Assembly: GCA_947496705.1 (NCBI GenBank) | Contig: CANMDW010000027.1 | Span: forward strand, 16,187 to 80,186 | From: an uncultured Aquimarina sp. | GTDB lineage: Bacteria > Bacteroidota > Bacteroidia > Flavobacteriales > Flavobacteriaceae | Direction of reading: 5' to 3' | DNA length: 64,000 nt | In this document: piece after piece, positions 1-9,730 of the stretch | Numbering within the stretch: the stretch's first letter is position 1 | How the letters are laid out: each line of letters starts with the position of its first letter | Position numbers and translations under genes: made by a program | The notes under the pieces: model-generated | Databases searched by the model: none | The model's input: only the letters and a program-made list of their open reading frames with translations | What the model was told of the DNA's origin: nothing

Positions 1-9
1 TGTGCTATG

Positions 10-912
10 CTACAATTTTTTAGTGGTTTTAGGAATGGTAACATCTCTAAAACCAAATGAAAAATTATCATCTTCAAAATTCTGATTATTACCATCAAAA
101 ACAATTCTAATAATTGACAGCGTAGTTCTGAAGGTGGTTTGTATGGTATTATCCAATGCCGGTTCAACCATAACGGCTGCATTTGTGGATTCGGGATCCA
201 GATAATAAAAAGCTCCCGAATCTGGATCTCTGTCATCCCGGGGGTTTCCATTCATATTCAGATCTTCATTTCTGGTTAAAATCCCATCATTATCATCATC
301 TTCTTCAAGATAATCGGGTATCTGATCCCCGTCGGTATCTCTGGGGTCATCATTATCAGGAATTTCATTGGGCAGTTCTACGCTGGTAAGGATATTATCA
401 TTGTCATCGTCCTGATCTTTATAATTAGGAATCCCATCTCCATCGGTGTCATCATCATCCAGGTTCCCGTTTCGATTTAAGTCTTCATCTTCTGCAGCAA
501 TACCATCATTGTCATCTTCTTCAATAATTTCGGTCAGGATTTCTGCTGTTCCAGAAGACCCGTTAAGCTCTTCAGTAATGATAATAGTACTCGGCGGTAT
601 ATTAGAGCAATAATAATCGGCGGTGATCCCAATAGTAAACCGACGATATATCAGGTTGTTTGTTTCACCATTTAATTCAATAGTAATAGGTTCGGCTGTG
701 GCAACAGTATCAGAGAACGTCTCATTGACAAAATTATAGGAAATAGCCTCATCGATGGTTTCATTGATCTTAAAAAAAACATATTCATTTTCTTTTGCAC
801 CATTGCACAGTTGAAGATCTACATCATCAAACTCAAAACTGGTAACGATAATATCACCATCATCGCATGAGGCTAATGAGAGCAATAAAAATGATAATAA
901 TAACTTTTTCAC
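10..912 (-). CDS. Asp-rich calcium-binding-like lipoprotein
   Basis: This is a predicted outer-membrane or surface lipoprotein of about 300 residues. I chose the GTG at 912 because it gives a compact signal peptide (MKKLLLSFLLLSLASC) with a clean LASC lipobox; an ATG at 951 would add 13 residues before it. The middle third has repeated acidic motifs such as DGDGIPNYKD and DNDGILTRNED, which resemble thrombospondin type 3 or EF-hand-like calcium loops. Proteins of this kind are common on Bacteroidota cell surfaces, where the repeats usually act as rigid calcium-stabilised linkers. The C-terminal 60 residues carry no motif I recognise. It is probably monocistronic. The substrate or partner is unknown. 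Confidence 0.8.
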   Translation of the reverse strand: MKKLLLSFLLLSLASCDDGDIIVTSFEFDDVDLQLCNGAKENEYVFFKINETIDEAISYNFVNETFSDTVATAEPITIELNGETNNLIYRRFTIGITADYYCSNIPPSTIIITEELNGSSGTAEILTEIIEEDDNDGIAAEDEDLNRNGNLDDDDTDGDGIPNYKDQDDDNDNILTSVELPNEIPDNDDPRDTDGDQIPDYLEEDDDNDGILTRNEDLNMNGNPRDDRDPDSGAFYYLDPESTNAAVMVEPALDNTIQTTFRTTLSIIRIVFDGNNQNFEDDNFSFGFRDVTIPKTTKKL

Positions 913-1176
913 TGGATTCAAATCTAAGTTTTTTTGAACACGTTGTACCATTTGTTTTCTAAAGACGAACTAAAAATGAACATGTTCATTTTTAGAATGA
1001 ATTTTATTGAATTTTAGACAAAAGTAAAGGAATTGAAAGATTATAACGTATCGTGTGGAAAATAATTTTATTTAGAGTAGATTTGCTGTTGAAAAATTGA
1101 GGATATAACAAAAGTCAAGGTTTTTTTTGCTTTAAAATCCGTTTCATTCATATTTATCACAAATTATTTTGGTTTC

Positions 1177-2325
1177 ATGCAAAAAGTTTATTTTGATAGT
1201 GCTGCCACCACCAAATTAAGACCAGAGGTTATTACAAAAATGATTTCTGTGATGGAAGAAGATTTTGGAAACCCATCTTCAACTCATGGTTATGGGCGTT
1301 CTGCAAAGAACCATATCGAACAGGCACGTAAAAACATTGCTAATTATTTGGGAGTGAAAGCTTCAGAAATTATATTCACTTCTGGTGGTACCGAAGCCGA
1401 TAACCTGGTGCTCAATAGTGCAGTAAGAGATCTTGGGGTAAAACATATTATTACCACCAAAATAGAACATCATGCCGTATTGCATACTGTACAGGAAATA
1501 GCATCCCAAACAGGAATTAAAGTAAGCTATGTAAACATTCATCCCAATGGTGCTATAGATTACAAGCATCTCGAGTCGTTGTTGAACGCTTCAAAAGAGA
1601 AAACCCTGGTAAGCCTGATGCATGTAAATAATGAAATAGGTACTATCCTGGATATCGAACGGGTAGGGGATTTGTGTAAGCAATCTGATGCCTTTTTTCA
1701 TAGTGATATGGTACAATCTATTGGGCATCTGGAAGTAAACCTGAATGAATTGCATGTTGATTTTACAGCAGTAAGTGCTCATAAGTTTCATGGTCCCAAG
1801 GGTATTGGATTTGCCTTTATTCGTAAGAATTCTGGATTAAAACCTTTAATTTTTGGAGGAGAACAGGAGCGGGGATATCGTGCAGGTACCGAAAGCGTAC
1901 ATAATATCGCCGGTATGGATGAAGCCCTGCGGTTGGCTTATGAAAACCTGGAAGAAGAAAAAGCCTATGTGATAGCATTGAAACAATATTTTATTGATAC
2001 TCTGAATACATATATTAACGGAGTTAAGTTTAACGCCAATTGCTGTGATCTTACCCATAGCACCTATACATTGATTAATGTTAGCCTGCCCGTTTCTGAT
2101 GAAAAGGCAGGGATTCTATTGTTTCATTTGGATATTAACGGAATTGCCTGCTCAAAAGGCAGTGCCTGCCAAAGTGGAAGCAGTATAGGATCACATGTGC
2201 TTACCGAAATCCTTTCTGACGAAGATCTGCAAAAACCTTCAATACGATTTTCTTTTTCAAAATACAACACCAAAGAAGAAGTAGATTATGTAGTGAAGGT
2301 GCTGAAGGAGTTTATAATGGATTAA
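1177..2325 (+). CDS. Cysteine desulfurase, class V aminotransferase (NifS/IscS-like)
   Basis: This is a 382-residue PLP enzyme that takes sulfur from L-cysteine to form an enzyme persulfide and alanine, feeding Fe-S cluster or thiolation pathways. It starts YFDSAATTKLRPEV, typical of the family. The pyridoxal-binding lysine is in SAHKFHGPKG near residue 205. The active-site cysteine loop is ACSKGSACQSGS near residue 330. Its length is normal and it is intact. No scaffold or other isc/suf gene is adjacent, so it cannot be assigned to Fe-S assembly or tRNA modification from context. It is followed on the same strand by the 41-bp hairpin repeat array, which may lie in its 3' untranslated region. 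Confidence 0.93.
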   Translation: MQKVYFDSAATTKLRPEVITKMISVMEEDFGNPSSTHGYGRSAKNHIEQARKNIANYLGVKASEIIFTSGGTEADNLVLNSAVRDLGVKHIITTKIEHHAVLHTVQEIASQTGIKVSYVNIHPNGAIDYKHLESLLNASKEKTLVSLMHVNNEIGTILDIERVGDLCKQSDAFFHSDMVQSIGHLEVNLNELHVDFTAVSAHKFHGPKGIGFAFIRKNSGLKPLIFGGEQERGYRAGTESVHNIAGMDEALRLAYENLEEEKAYVIALKQYFIDTLNTYINGVKFNANCCDLTHSTYTLINVSLPVSDEKAGILLFHLDINGIACSKGSACQSGSSIGSHVLTEILSDEDLQKPSIRFSFSKYNTKEEVDYVVKVLKEFIMD

Positions 2326-2349
2326 TGATAGTTGGGGTCTTAACTAAAC

Positions 2350-2718
2350 AAGAAATTAACCGTCAGCTTTTCACTTTTTTATGACGGAGGAAGAAATTGA
2401 CCGTTGGTTTCCCACTTTTTTATGGCGGAGGAAGAAATTGACCGTCAGCTTTCCACTTTTTTATGGCGGAGGAAGAAATTGACCGTCAGTTTCCCACTTT
2501 TTTATGACGGAGGAAGAAATTGACCGTCAGCTTTCCATTTTTTTATGGCGGAGGAAGAAATTGACCGTCAGTTTCCCACTTTTTTATGGCGGAGGAAGAA
2601 ATTGACCGTCAGCTTTCCATTTTTTTATGGCGGAGGAAGAAATTGACCGTCAGCTTTCCACTTTTTTATGGCGGAGGAAGAAATTGACCGTCAGCTTTTC
2701 ATTTTTTTATGATAGATG
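2350..2718 (+). repeat. Nine tandem 41-bp repeats with an RNA-strand hairpin in each unit
   Basis: Units begin at 2350, 2391, 2432, 2473, 2514, 2555, 2596, 2637 and 2678, so the period is exactly 41 bp. Each contains CCGTCA (CCGTTG in unit 2), a T-rich loop and TGACGG or TGGCGG. In plus-strand RNA the 6-bp stem forms in the first eight units, using G-U wobbles wherever TGGCGG replaces TGACGG; in minus-strand RNA those units have a C-A mismatch. The last unit is degenerate (TGATAG). The array lies between two convergent genes. The period is not a multiple of three, so I do not think it is coding. Confidence 0.95.
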
Positions 2719-2759
2719 CTAAAATTAGTCACCAGCTACCCTCCGGGAGCTGAAGGCCT

Positions 2760-5270
2760 TTAAAACTTCATTCCCAATCTCACATTAAATACCCTTGGGG
2801 TTAAGAAGTTGGGGATCGCAAATTGACGCCGGCTTGCTGCATCCCTCACAAAAGTGTTGGTAATCGAGTTTTGATTATCAAAGATGTTATAGATCTCAAA
2901 ACCAAGGTTCAATTCTCTGAAAACATTCAGAAAATGCCCTGCTCTTAATCTTTTGGTTTGATCGACCACTACATAGGATATCCCGAGATCTGCCCGGCGA
3001 TAATCCCGCAATCGGGTCTGGAAATCATAAGGGTCTGCATAGCTTGGTGATCCTCCTGGTACTCCGGTCTGGTATACCAGATTGAGGTACATTTTTAAGC
3101 TTGGCATCGTAGGTACATAATCCTGAAACAGAACACCAATCTTTAATCGCTGATCTGTTGGCCTGGATATATATCCTCTATCGTCGATATTCTCTTCCGT
3201 TTTGAGGTAGCCAAGACTCACCCAACTTTCGGTTCCTGGTACAAATTCACCATTCAGCCGCATATCCACTCCCTGTGCATAGGCTTCAGCATTATTCCTG
3301 GCGCGATATCGTATTCTTACATTTTCGATCGTGTAAGGATTCACATCGGTTAATTTTTTATAGTATACTTCTGTGGTTAGTTTAAAAGGTCTTTTCCACA
3401 TAGTGAAACTATAATCATTTCCCAATACAATATGAACAGACTGCTGGGCCTTAACTTCTGGTCGTACCACTCCCAGTGAATCCCGTAGCTCTCTGTAAAA
3501 TGGCGGTTGGTGATATAAGCCACCAGATGCCCTGAAGATCATATCTGCTTTCCAATTGGGTTTGATAGCGACCTGTGCTCTCGGGCTGAATACTATTTGA
3601 GAGTCTGAACCAGCAACTGTTGCTCCATAGATATTCCAGTTATGTGCTCTTACCCCAACATTGGCCCAGAATTCACTTTCTTTAATAGCGGTGCGAATGC
3701 TGTATTGCGCATATCCCGAAATACGATCAATGTTTACATCGTTGGTAGCTCTTGCATTGGTGAATGGAACTATAGGGCTTGCAAAAGGAGTGTAGGGCTG
3801 GTCGTTTATAAAATCTGATACCGGTGGCCGTATCGAAAACCCAGCCGAATCTATGATCTCATATTCCTGCAAACGATCCCTGATGTCTTCAGAAGTGTAT
3901 TTAATTCCCCAATCAAATTGATGGGTATCTGCAATATAGCTTCCTTTGTGTTCTATATTGAAGATGAGTGCATCAAGATCGTTTCTGGCATGGGTTAATT
4001 GGGAACCTACTCCTTCACTAAATTCTACCTCTCCCACATTTTCGCTTCCTATATCGGTATTTACGGTACCCAATGCATAAAAAGTCAGGATATCAAAGTG
4101 TTCTTGTTCCTGGGTATGATATCCCGAGGCGATTAATTTTAACGTCAATTTTTCATTGGCCCGATAGGTTCCTTTTAACGCACCAAAATAAGTATCATAC
4201 CGATCTTTTTCCTGACCCTGATAGCGAACAATGAGCGCTTGTGTCGTTTGTAAGGTCCCAAAATTTACTTGTTCTGTCAGCGGCTCATAATCATAAGTAT
4301 TGATAGCCAGATTCCCTAGAAATCCTAATTCGAACTTATCGGTGAGATTATAGGATAAATACGTTTGTATATCTGCAAATCTGGGCCGAAAATTTGTTTC
4401 GGTGTTTCTGGCGTCTACCAATAAACTATTATCTCTGTATCGCACCCCAACGACCCCTGCAAGTTTTTTGTTTTTGGTAATTCCACCCGCCGAAACACTT
4501 CCTCCCAGAAAACTCATATCGGCTGTTGCTCCCAATCGGGTTGGCCTTTTATAAGTAATGTCTAAAACTGAAGAAAGTTTGTCACCGTACTTTGCCTGAA
4601 ACCCTCCGGCAGAAAAATCCACATTGCGCACCAGGTCGGTATTTACAAAACTCAATCCTTCTTGTTGGCCAGACCGTATCAAAAACGGACGATATACTTC
4701 TATCTCATTTACATACACCAGGTTCTCATCAAAGTTGCCTCCGCGAACAGCATATTGGGTGCTTAACTCATTATTTGAGCTCACACCCGGCAGGCTTTTC
4801 AGCAGTCCCTCAACCCCGGCATTGGCAGAGGGGGTCGTTCTTATCGTTTCGGGATCCAGCGTAGTGATACCTTCTACTATTTTTCTTTCTCTGCCCGATA
4901 TGACGACTTCACTAATTTGCTCGACAGTTGTTTTTAATACAGGGTTTAGTTCATATTCCTGATTTTCTTCGAGTTTAATAACAAACTGTACGTTTTTTAG
5001 CCCAATATGAGATATGGTAACCCGAATTTCTTCATTGGCAGGGATACTAAGTTGATACACCCCATTTTTATCTGATTGAGATCCCGAGTTATTGTAGGTG
5101 ATGTTGGCACCTTGAACAGGTTTATTGTTTTCGTCTAATACCACACCTTTTAATGTAGCTTGCTGTGCAGAGGAAGAAATACTGATGACTACCAGAATAA
5201 CGAAGAGGAAGAAAAATTGATTTTTCAAAAAATATGATTGTTTAAAGTTTTTTATAGAAAGTAGTTTCAA
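2760..5270 (-). CDS. TonB-dependent receptor with N-terminal CarboxypepD_reg-like domain
   Basis: This is an 836-residue outer-membrane receptor predicted to import an unidentified ligand using TonB energy. It has a long signal peptide (residues 1-36, ending ISISSSAQQ) and a carboxypeptidase-regulatory-like beta-sandwich at about 38-118 (LKGVVLDENNKPVQGANITY). A plug domain follows at about 125-235, including RGGNFDENLVYVNEIEVYRP, then a beta-barrel ending in the terminal phenylalanine GMKF. It lacks a SusD partner, so it is not a classical SusC system. The start overlaps the end of the upstream M23 peptidase gene by 29 bp, so the two are probably co-transcribed, with the peptidase first. Confidence 0.92.
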   Translation of the reverse strand: MKLLSIKNFKQSYFLKNQFFFLFVILVVISISSSAQQATLKGVVLDENNKPVQGANITYNNSGSQSDKNGVYQLSIPANEEIRVTISHIGLKNVQFVIKLEENQEYELNPVLKTTVEQISEVVISGRERKIVEGITTLDPETIRTTPSANAGVEGLLKSLPGVSSNNELSTQYAVRGGNFDENLVYVNEIEVYRPFLIRSGQQEGLSFVNTDLVRNVDFSAGGFQAKYGDKLSSVLDITYKRPTRLGATADMSFLGGSVSAGGITKNKKLAGVVGVRYRDNSLLVDARNTETNFRPRFADIQTYLSYNLTDKFELGFLGNLAINTYDYEPLTEQVNFGTLQTTQALIVRYQGQEKDRYDTYFGALKGTYRANEKLTLKLIASGYHTQEQEHFDILTFYALGTVNTDIGSENVGEVEFSEGVGSQLTHARNDLDALIFNIEHKGSYIADTHQFDWGIKYTSEDIRDRLQEYEIIDSAGFSIRPPVSDFINDQPYTPFASPIVPFTNARATNDVNIDRISGYAQYSIRTAIKESEFWANVGVRAHNWNIYGATVAGSDSQIVFSPRAQVAIKPNWKADMIFRASGGLYHQPPFYRELRDSLGVVRPEVKAQQSVHIVLGNDYSFTMWKRPFKLTTEVYYKKLTDVNPYTIENVRIRYRARNNAEAYAQGVDMRLNGEFVPGTESWVSLGYLKTEENIDDRGYISRPTDQRLKIGVLFQDYVPTMPSLKMYLNLVYQTGVPGGSPSYADPYDFQTRLRDYRRADLGISYVVVDQTKRLRAGHFLNVFRELNLGFEIYNIFDNQNSITNTFVRDAASRRQFAIPNFLTPRVFNVRLGMKF

Positions 5271-6930
5271 AAGTTGCTCTGTTTCCTACATTATCTAACA
5301 CCACAAGTTTAAAATTATTTTCTGAGTCTATATTAATTTTATCCTCAAAATCATAGACCAGCATTCCGGTTTTATAGTCATACTCCATAAGAATAAACTT
5401 TCCGTTTATAGTACCGCGATAGCTTTTAATCCCCGACTCAGAATCATTGATTTTTACTTTGAGATGTGTGTCTTTTGAGATCCACTTTTTATTAGATATA
5501 TTAATAGGGACAATAGTAGGTTTTTGATTATCGCTAAATAAAGAATATGTACCAAAAGTGCGTGTTCTTGTAGAAAATTGATTTCCTTTTTTTGAAGTTC
5601 GGGAATAGTATGGTTTACCATTACCATTTATCTGGCCTATGTATAACTTTTTCTTTTCCTCTTCTTTATATCGGGATACATCAAATACCAGCGTCATATT
5701 TTTATGCAGTGGAGTTTCTTTATTATGAATTTCTGCAGTTTCTCCACTAACCGATATATTTAAATAAGTATCATCGTATAAACTTCCTTTTGGAATCAAA
5801 AGATCAAAAAATCCAGAACTGAATGTGTAATTTTCATTTGCTTGTGCAAAATGTGATGTGCTTAGAATATCTGGGGTTATTATCTCTTTTGTATACTTTC
5901 CTTTTATCGGAATATGTATGATGGCGGTATTATTTCTGAAATCCCTGACCTGTATCCTATAGTTGTAAGAAAGACTGTCTTCAATATGAATAAAACCATT
6001 GTTAACTTTCTTTTTGTAGATAGTAAGAGGATTATTTTTTTCTATAAAAAGTTTGCTCACTCTGTTTCGGTGCTGCTTGAAATAGGCATAATCAATAAGC
6101 CTGTTTGCATAGCGGGTCTCTGAGAAAGAAAAACGGTTCATTTTTAGTTTAAAAATCTCTTGTCCGTTAATTTCGGTAGTTATTTCATATATACCGTTAT
6201 TATTTTCAGCCAGATCCTGTTTATCGATGGTTGAAATCCCAAAGCCAATTTTTCCATAGGCATGTATGCTTTCGGCTTTAAAACTTCCATCTTCCTGGGG
6301 GGTTAATTTCAACTTAACCGATTGTTGACTACCATTAATATGAGCATTTTTCCCTTTACTATACCCCCATAGACTTTTTATAATAGGTTTTCTTGTATCT
6401 TTTACATCCATGCCAAAATTCATTGGATTCATTGGCCTGGCTTTGGCATCTCTGATCTCAAAATGAAGGTGAGGCCCAGAGCTTCCGCCGGTATTTCCAC
6501 TTAGGGCAATGACATCCCCTTGTTTAACTGTGAGTGTACCAGATTTTGGAAACAGTTCTATTTCATAAGATTCTTTGGCATATTGTCTCTCCTTGACAAA
6601 TGCTTCAATTTCTGGCGAAAACTTTTTTAAGTGAGCATAAACGGTGGTATATCCATTAGGATGCACTATATACATTGCTTTGCCATAACCTCCGTGAGAA
6701 ACTTTTATTCTGCTCACTCTGCCTGATGCCGATGCGTATACATTAAGACCTTCTTCTCCCTGGGTTTTCATATCAAGACCAGAATGAAAATGATTGGATC
6801 TCAATTCTCCAAAGGTTCCCGAAATAACCAAAGGAATATCCAACGGGTGAATGAAGTACTCTTTTGTTACGTCCTTTTGGCCAAAGCAAAATGAAATTCC
6901 AAAGATGATGTAGAAAATAATTGTTCGCAT
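5242..6930 (-). CDS. M23-family zinc metallopeptidase (LytM-like), exported
   Basis: This 562-residue protein has a short signal peptide (residues 1-17, ending in CFG) and an M23 domain at roughly 40-170. The zinc and catalytic motifs are complete: H49xxxD53 in HSGLDM, and HLHFEIRD near residue 157. It should therefore be an active murein endopeptidase, or a scaffold activating one. The 390 residues after it are poorly conserved, with beta-rich segments and no domain I can name. It is first in a two-gene unit with the TonB receptor. Pairing of an M23 peptidase with an outer-membrane receptor suggests envelope remodelling, but that link is inference. Confidence 0.9.
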   Translation of the reverse strand: MRTIIFYIIFGISFCFGQKDVTKEYFIHPLDIPLVISGTFGELRSNHFHSGLDMKTQGEEGLNVYASASGRVSRIKVSHGGYGKAMYIVHPNGYTTVYAHLKKFSPEIEAFVKERQYAKESYEIELFPKSGTLTVKQGDVIALSGNTGGSSGPHLHFEIRDAKARPMNPMNFGMDVKDTRKPIIKSLWGYSKGKNAHINGSQQSVKLKLTPQEDGSFKAESIHAYGKIGFGISTIDKQDLAENNNGIYEITTEINGQEIFKLKMNRFSFSETRYANRLIDYAYFKQHRNRVSKLFIEKNNPLTIYKKKVNNGFIHIEDSLSYNYRIQVRDFRNNTAIIHIPIKGKYTKEIITPDILSTSHFAQANENYTFSSGFFDLLIPKGSLYDDTYLNISVSGETAEIHNKETPLHKNMTLVFDVSRYKEEEKKKLYIGQINGNGKPYYSRTSKKGNQFSTRTRTFGTYSLFSDNQKPTIVPINISNKKWISKDTHLKVKINDSESGIKSYRGTINGKFILMEYDYKTGMLVYDFEDKINIDSENNFKLVVLDNVGNRATFETTFYKKL

Positions 6931-6971
6931 ATATCAGTAAAAAAGTAAAAAATTAACAACAGCGTATAAAG

Positions 6972-8075
6972 CTACTTATTTTTTTTGTAGGTTATGTCCC
7001 GTAAAGCTGCATTAACAGAATCACTCAGATATCCTCCCGAAATTATTTTTGTTCTTACCTTATTAACATTGACTTTCATGGTCTGGTACTCTTCTTGTGA
7101 TAGATCTTGAAGTATTTTGCTCACGTCTTTCAAATTTGCCACTGTAAAACCAATATTATTTTCTGTTATGAAAGTACTGATAGCAGCTTTATTCCAAACG
7201 ATAACGGGTAATCCACATAAGATGTATAATGATGTTTTATGTGGGTTGTTGTATTTGAGGTATTGTCCGTATTGACCACTGCATTCTTCGGTTGAGATGC
7301 CATCCCAAACCAATCCAAATGAACCTTCTATTTTGTATGCTACTATATCTGAAGGAAATGCTCCTTTATAGGATAAAATAGATTTTTCTTTTGGTACTTT
7401 AAGTTTTTGATCGTCAAACCCAAGCCCATAAAGATTCATCTTGAAATCGTTTTTTTTAAGCACATCCAGATCAAATATGTATGAATTTTTACCTTCTCCA
7501 AAACCTCCTGCATATACTATTTTGTATGGTTTTTCTCCTGTATTGTTATCATTTTGCTCTGGTAAACCATTATTTAATATGTAATCAAAGATTCCAAGCA
7601 CTATAATTGGTATCTGTACTCCTTGTTCCAGAAACCAATTTTTCATAGCTTCGTTATGCACAATAATAGCATTGGAAGCTATAATTTTCTTTAGTTCTTT
7701 ATGTGCATTACCGGTTCTGCCTTTCAAAAATCGTACATCATGAACAATGGTGATGATTTGACACCTTTTTAAATGCGCAATAAACAAAACATATTTTCTG
7801 AATTTATTTAAAGGGTATTGGGTGTATAAAGTACTTTTGAATGGCAGCCGTAATAATGCGAAGCTTATTCCAAAAAAATTCTTTAAGGTTCCGATAGCAG
7901 AATTGGGGATAGATGATTGCTTAAACCCAAGGTTCTTGAACCCCATTTTGGCAAGAATAGTCTCACAGTCGGTTTTTGCTTTTCCGGCAGCATTAAAAAG
8001 AGATTTATAATTTCTAGAGATATAATATCCTGTCATTTGTTGCGTGAATTTTTGTGGATCGAAAGATACATACAT
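6972..8075 (-). CDS. Glycosyltransferase, probably a galactofuranosyltransferase
   Basis: This is a 367-residue cytoplasmic glycosyltransferase with a GT-B-like layout: an N-terminal half with ITIVHDVRFLKGR, and a C-terminal half with YAGGFGEGKNS and a nucleotide-sugar region around FGLVWDGISTEECSG. The overall pattern resembles bacterial beta-1,6-galactofuranosyltransferases. The strongest support is context: the divergent neighbour 147 bp away encodes UDP-galactopyranose mutase, which makes the UDP-galactofuranose donor. It therefore probably adds galactofuranose to a surface glycan. No signal peptide or membrane segment is evident. The acceptor is unknown. Confidence 0.8.
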   Translation of the reverse strand: MYVSFDPQKFTQQMTGYYISRNYKSLFNAAGKAKTDCETILAKMGFKNLGFKQSSIPNSAIGTLKNFFGISFALLRLPFKSTLYTQYPLNKFRKYVLFIAHLKRCQIITIVHDVRFLKGRTGNAHKELKKIIASNAIIVHNEAMKNWFLEQGVQIPIIVLGIFDYILNNGLPEQNDNNTGEKPYKIVYAGGFGEGKNSYIFDLDVLKKNDFKMNLYGLGFDDQKLKVPKEKSILSYKGAFPSDIVAYKIEGSFGLVWDGISTEECSGQYGQYLKYNNPHKTSLYILCGLPVIVWNKAAISTFITENNIGFTVANLKDVSKILQDLSQEEYQTMKVNVNKVRTKIISGGYLSDSVNAALRDITYKKNK

Positions 8076-8221
8076 TTTATTTTTTTATTTGATATAATAG
8101 TAAGATTATTGCTGTAGATTCTCTTTCATAATGTATTCATAAGAGATAAATTCTATAAAAACATTAGTTTTGTGGATTCATTGCAGGCGACAAAAGTTTT
8201 TAAATAAAAAAACAGTAAAGA

Positions 8222-9340
8222 GTGCGAGAAAAAAAATATGATTATCTGATAGTAGGAGCGGGTTTGTTTGGGAGTGTTTTTGCTCATGAAATGACAAAGC
8301 GAAGTAAAAAATGTCTGGTAATTGATAAGAGAACGCACCTGGGAGGTAATGTGTATTGTGAGCAAAAAGAAGGGATTAATATTCATAAGTATGGTGCTCA
8401 TATTTTTCACACAAACGATAAAAGGGTCTGGGATTATGTCAATCAATTTGCGACATTTAATAATTATATAAATTCTCCTTTGTCATTATCAAAAGGTACG
8501 TTGTATAACCTGCCGTTTAACATGAATACTTTTTACAAATTATGGGGGACTAAGACTCCTGAGGAAGCAAAAGAGATCATTACTGAGCAAATAGCCAAAT
8601 ACGGGACTAAATCTCCTAAGAATTTAGAACAACAAGCATTATCGCTCGTCGGTAAAGATATTTATGAGACGCTTATTAAGGAGTACACAGAAAAACAATG
8701 GGGAAAAAAGGCGACAGAATTGCCGGCTTTTATTATTAAGCGATTGCCTGTGCGATATACCTATAATAATAACTATTTTAACGATATCTATCAGGGGATT
8801 CCTATAGGAGGATATAATACTATTATAGATGGATTATTAAAGGGTATAGATACAAAAACGAGTGTTGATTTTTTTGAAGATAGAGCAGATTTGGAACTCC
8901 TGGCAGATGCCATTGTGTATACCGGTAAGATAGATGAGTTTTTTGATTATAAGTATGGCCAGCTGGAGTATCGTTCCCTGCGATTTGAGCATGAATTACA
9001 TGAGATCGAAAACTATCAGGGAAACGCAGTGATCAATTATAATGATGCAGCATATGCTTTTACCAGAATTATAGAACACAAACATTTTGAGTTCGGAAAA
9101 CAAGAAAAAACTATCATAACAAAAGAATATCCCGAAGGTTGGAATAGAAGCAAAGAAGCATACTATCCAATTAACAATGATAGAAATCAGGAGATATTTA
9201 AGAAGTATAAAGAAGCATCACAGAAATCAAAGAATGTGATTTTTGGAGGGAGATTGGCAGAATATCGTTACTATGATATGCATCAGATAATAGCATCATC
9301 ACTTACCAAGGTAGAAGAAATATCAGGATCAGAACGATAA
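8222..9340 (+). CDS. glf: UDP-galactopyranose mutase
   Basis: This 372-residue flavoenzyme interconverts UDP-galactopyranose and UDP-galactofuranose. The N-terminal FAD-binding motif is YLIVGAGLFGSVFAHEM, followed by GGNVY and HKYGAHIFHT, the hallmark of this family. The C-terminal FAD contact GGRLAEYRYYDMHQ is present. Translation starts at a GTG; the nearby ATG at 8238 is in another frame. The length is normal and all conserved blocks are intact. It is divergent from the glycosyltransferase gene, so donor synthesis and transfer sit together. Confidence 0.96.
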   Translation: MREKKYDYLIVGAGLFGSVFAHEMTKRSKKCLVIDKRTHLGGNVYCEQKEGINIHKYGAHIFHTNDKRVWDYVNQFATFNNYINSPLSLSKGTLYNLPFNMNTFYKLWGTKTPEEAKEIITEQIAKYGTKSPKNLEQQALSLVGKDIYETLIKEYTEKQWGKKATELPAFIIKRLPVRYTYNNNYFNDIYQGIPIGGYNTIIDGLLKGIDTKTSVDFFEDRADLELLADAIVYTGKIDEFFDYKYGQLEYRSLRFEHELHEIENYQGNAVINYNDAAYAFTRIIEHKHFEFGKQEKTIITKEYPEGWNRSKEAYYPINNDRNQEIFKKYKEASQKSKNVIFGGRLAEYRYYDMHQIIASSLTKVEEISGSER

Positions 9341-9373
9341 TGATACATACCTGTAAAATTAGTTTAAAAACTA

Positions 9374-9404
9374 TTGGGTTTTTTCAATTGGTATGTTAAC
9401 TTTG
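9374..9404 (+). promoter_or_regulatory. Putative Bacteroidota promoter for the zap operon
   Basis: TTG at 9374-9376 is separated by 20 bp from TAACTTTG at 9397-9404. This fits the flavobacterial vegetative pattern (TTG, about 19 bp, TAnnTTTG). The predicted start of transcription is about 20 bp upstream of the zapB-like ATG at 9434. No experimental support. Confidence 0.5.
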
Positions 9405-9433
9405 TGTAACGAAGTATTGTGTAAAATTTATTA

Positions 9434-9724
9434 ATGGGTGATTTAATTGAAATCGTTGATTCTCTTGAGAACAGGATAAGCAAGTTGCTTCATAAGTATG
9501 AATTAATGAAACAACAAAATGCAGATCTGAAGCAGGAAATAAAAGAATTAGAATCCAAATCAGAGCTTCAAACGGATCAATTAAAACAGTGGGAAGAAAA
9601 ATTCAGTGCACTCAAAAATGCAAATGCAATACTCGGCAGTGACGAATATAAACGGGAGACCAAGCTCAAGATAAATGCCTTAATAAGAGAGATTGATGTG
9701 TGCATATCACAACTCTCTGGATAA
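9434..9724 (+). CDS. Small coiled-coil protein upstream of zapA (ZapB-like)
   Basis: This 96-residue protein is almost entirely a predicted coiled coil, with long heptad stretches such as YELMKQQNADLKQEIKELE and no membrane segment. It ends 6 bp before zapA, so the two are very likely co-translated. Its size, coiled-coil nature and position next to zapA suggest a Z-ring associated cell division factor analogous to ZapB. Coiled coils match easily, so the identity rests mainly on context. I leave the symbol blank. Confidence 0.75.
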   Translation: MGDLIEIVDSLENRISKLLHKYELMKQQNADLKQEIKELESKSELQTDQLKQWEEKFSALKNANAILGSDEYKRETKLKINALIREIDVCISQLSG

Positions 9725-9730
9725 GTACAT

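Noticed and set aside
2350..2718. Coding repeat reading MAEEEIDRQL
   Set aside because: The 41-bp period shifts frame every unit and no frame stays open for long.
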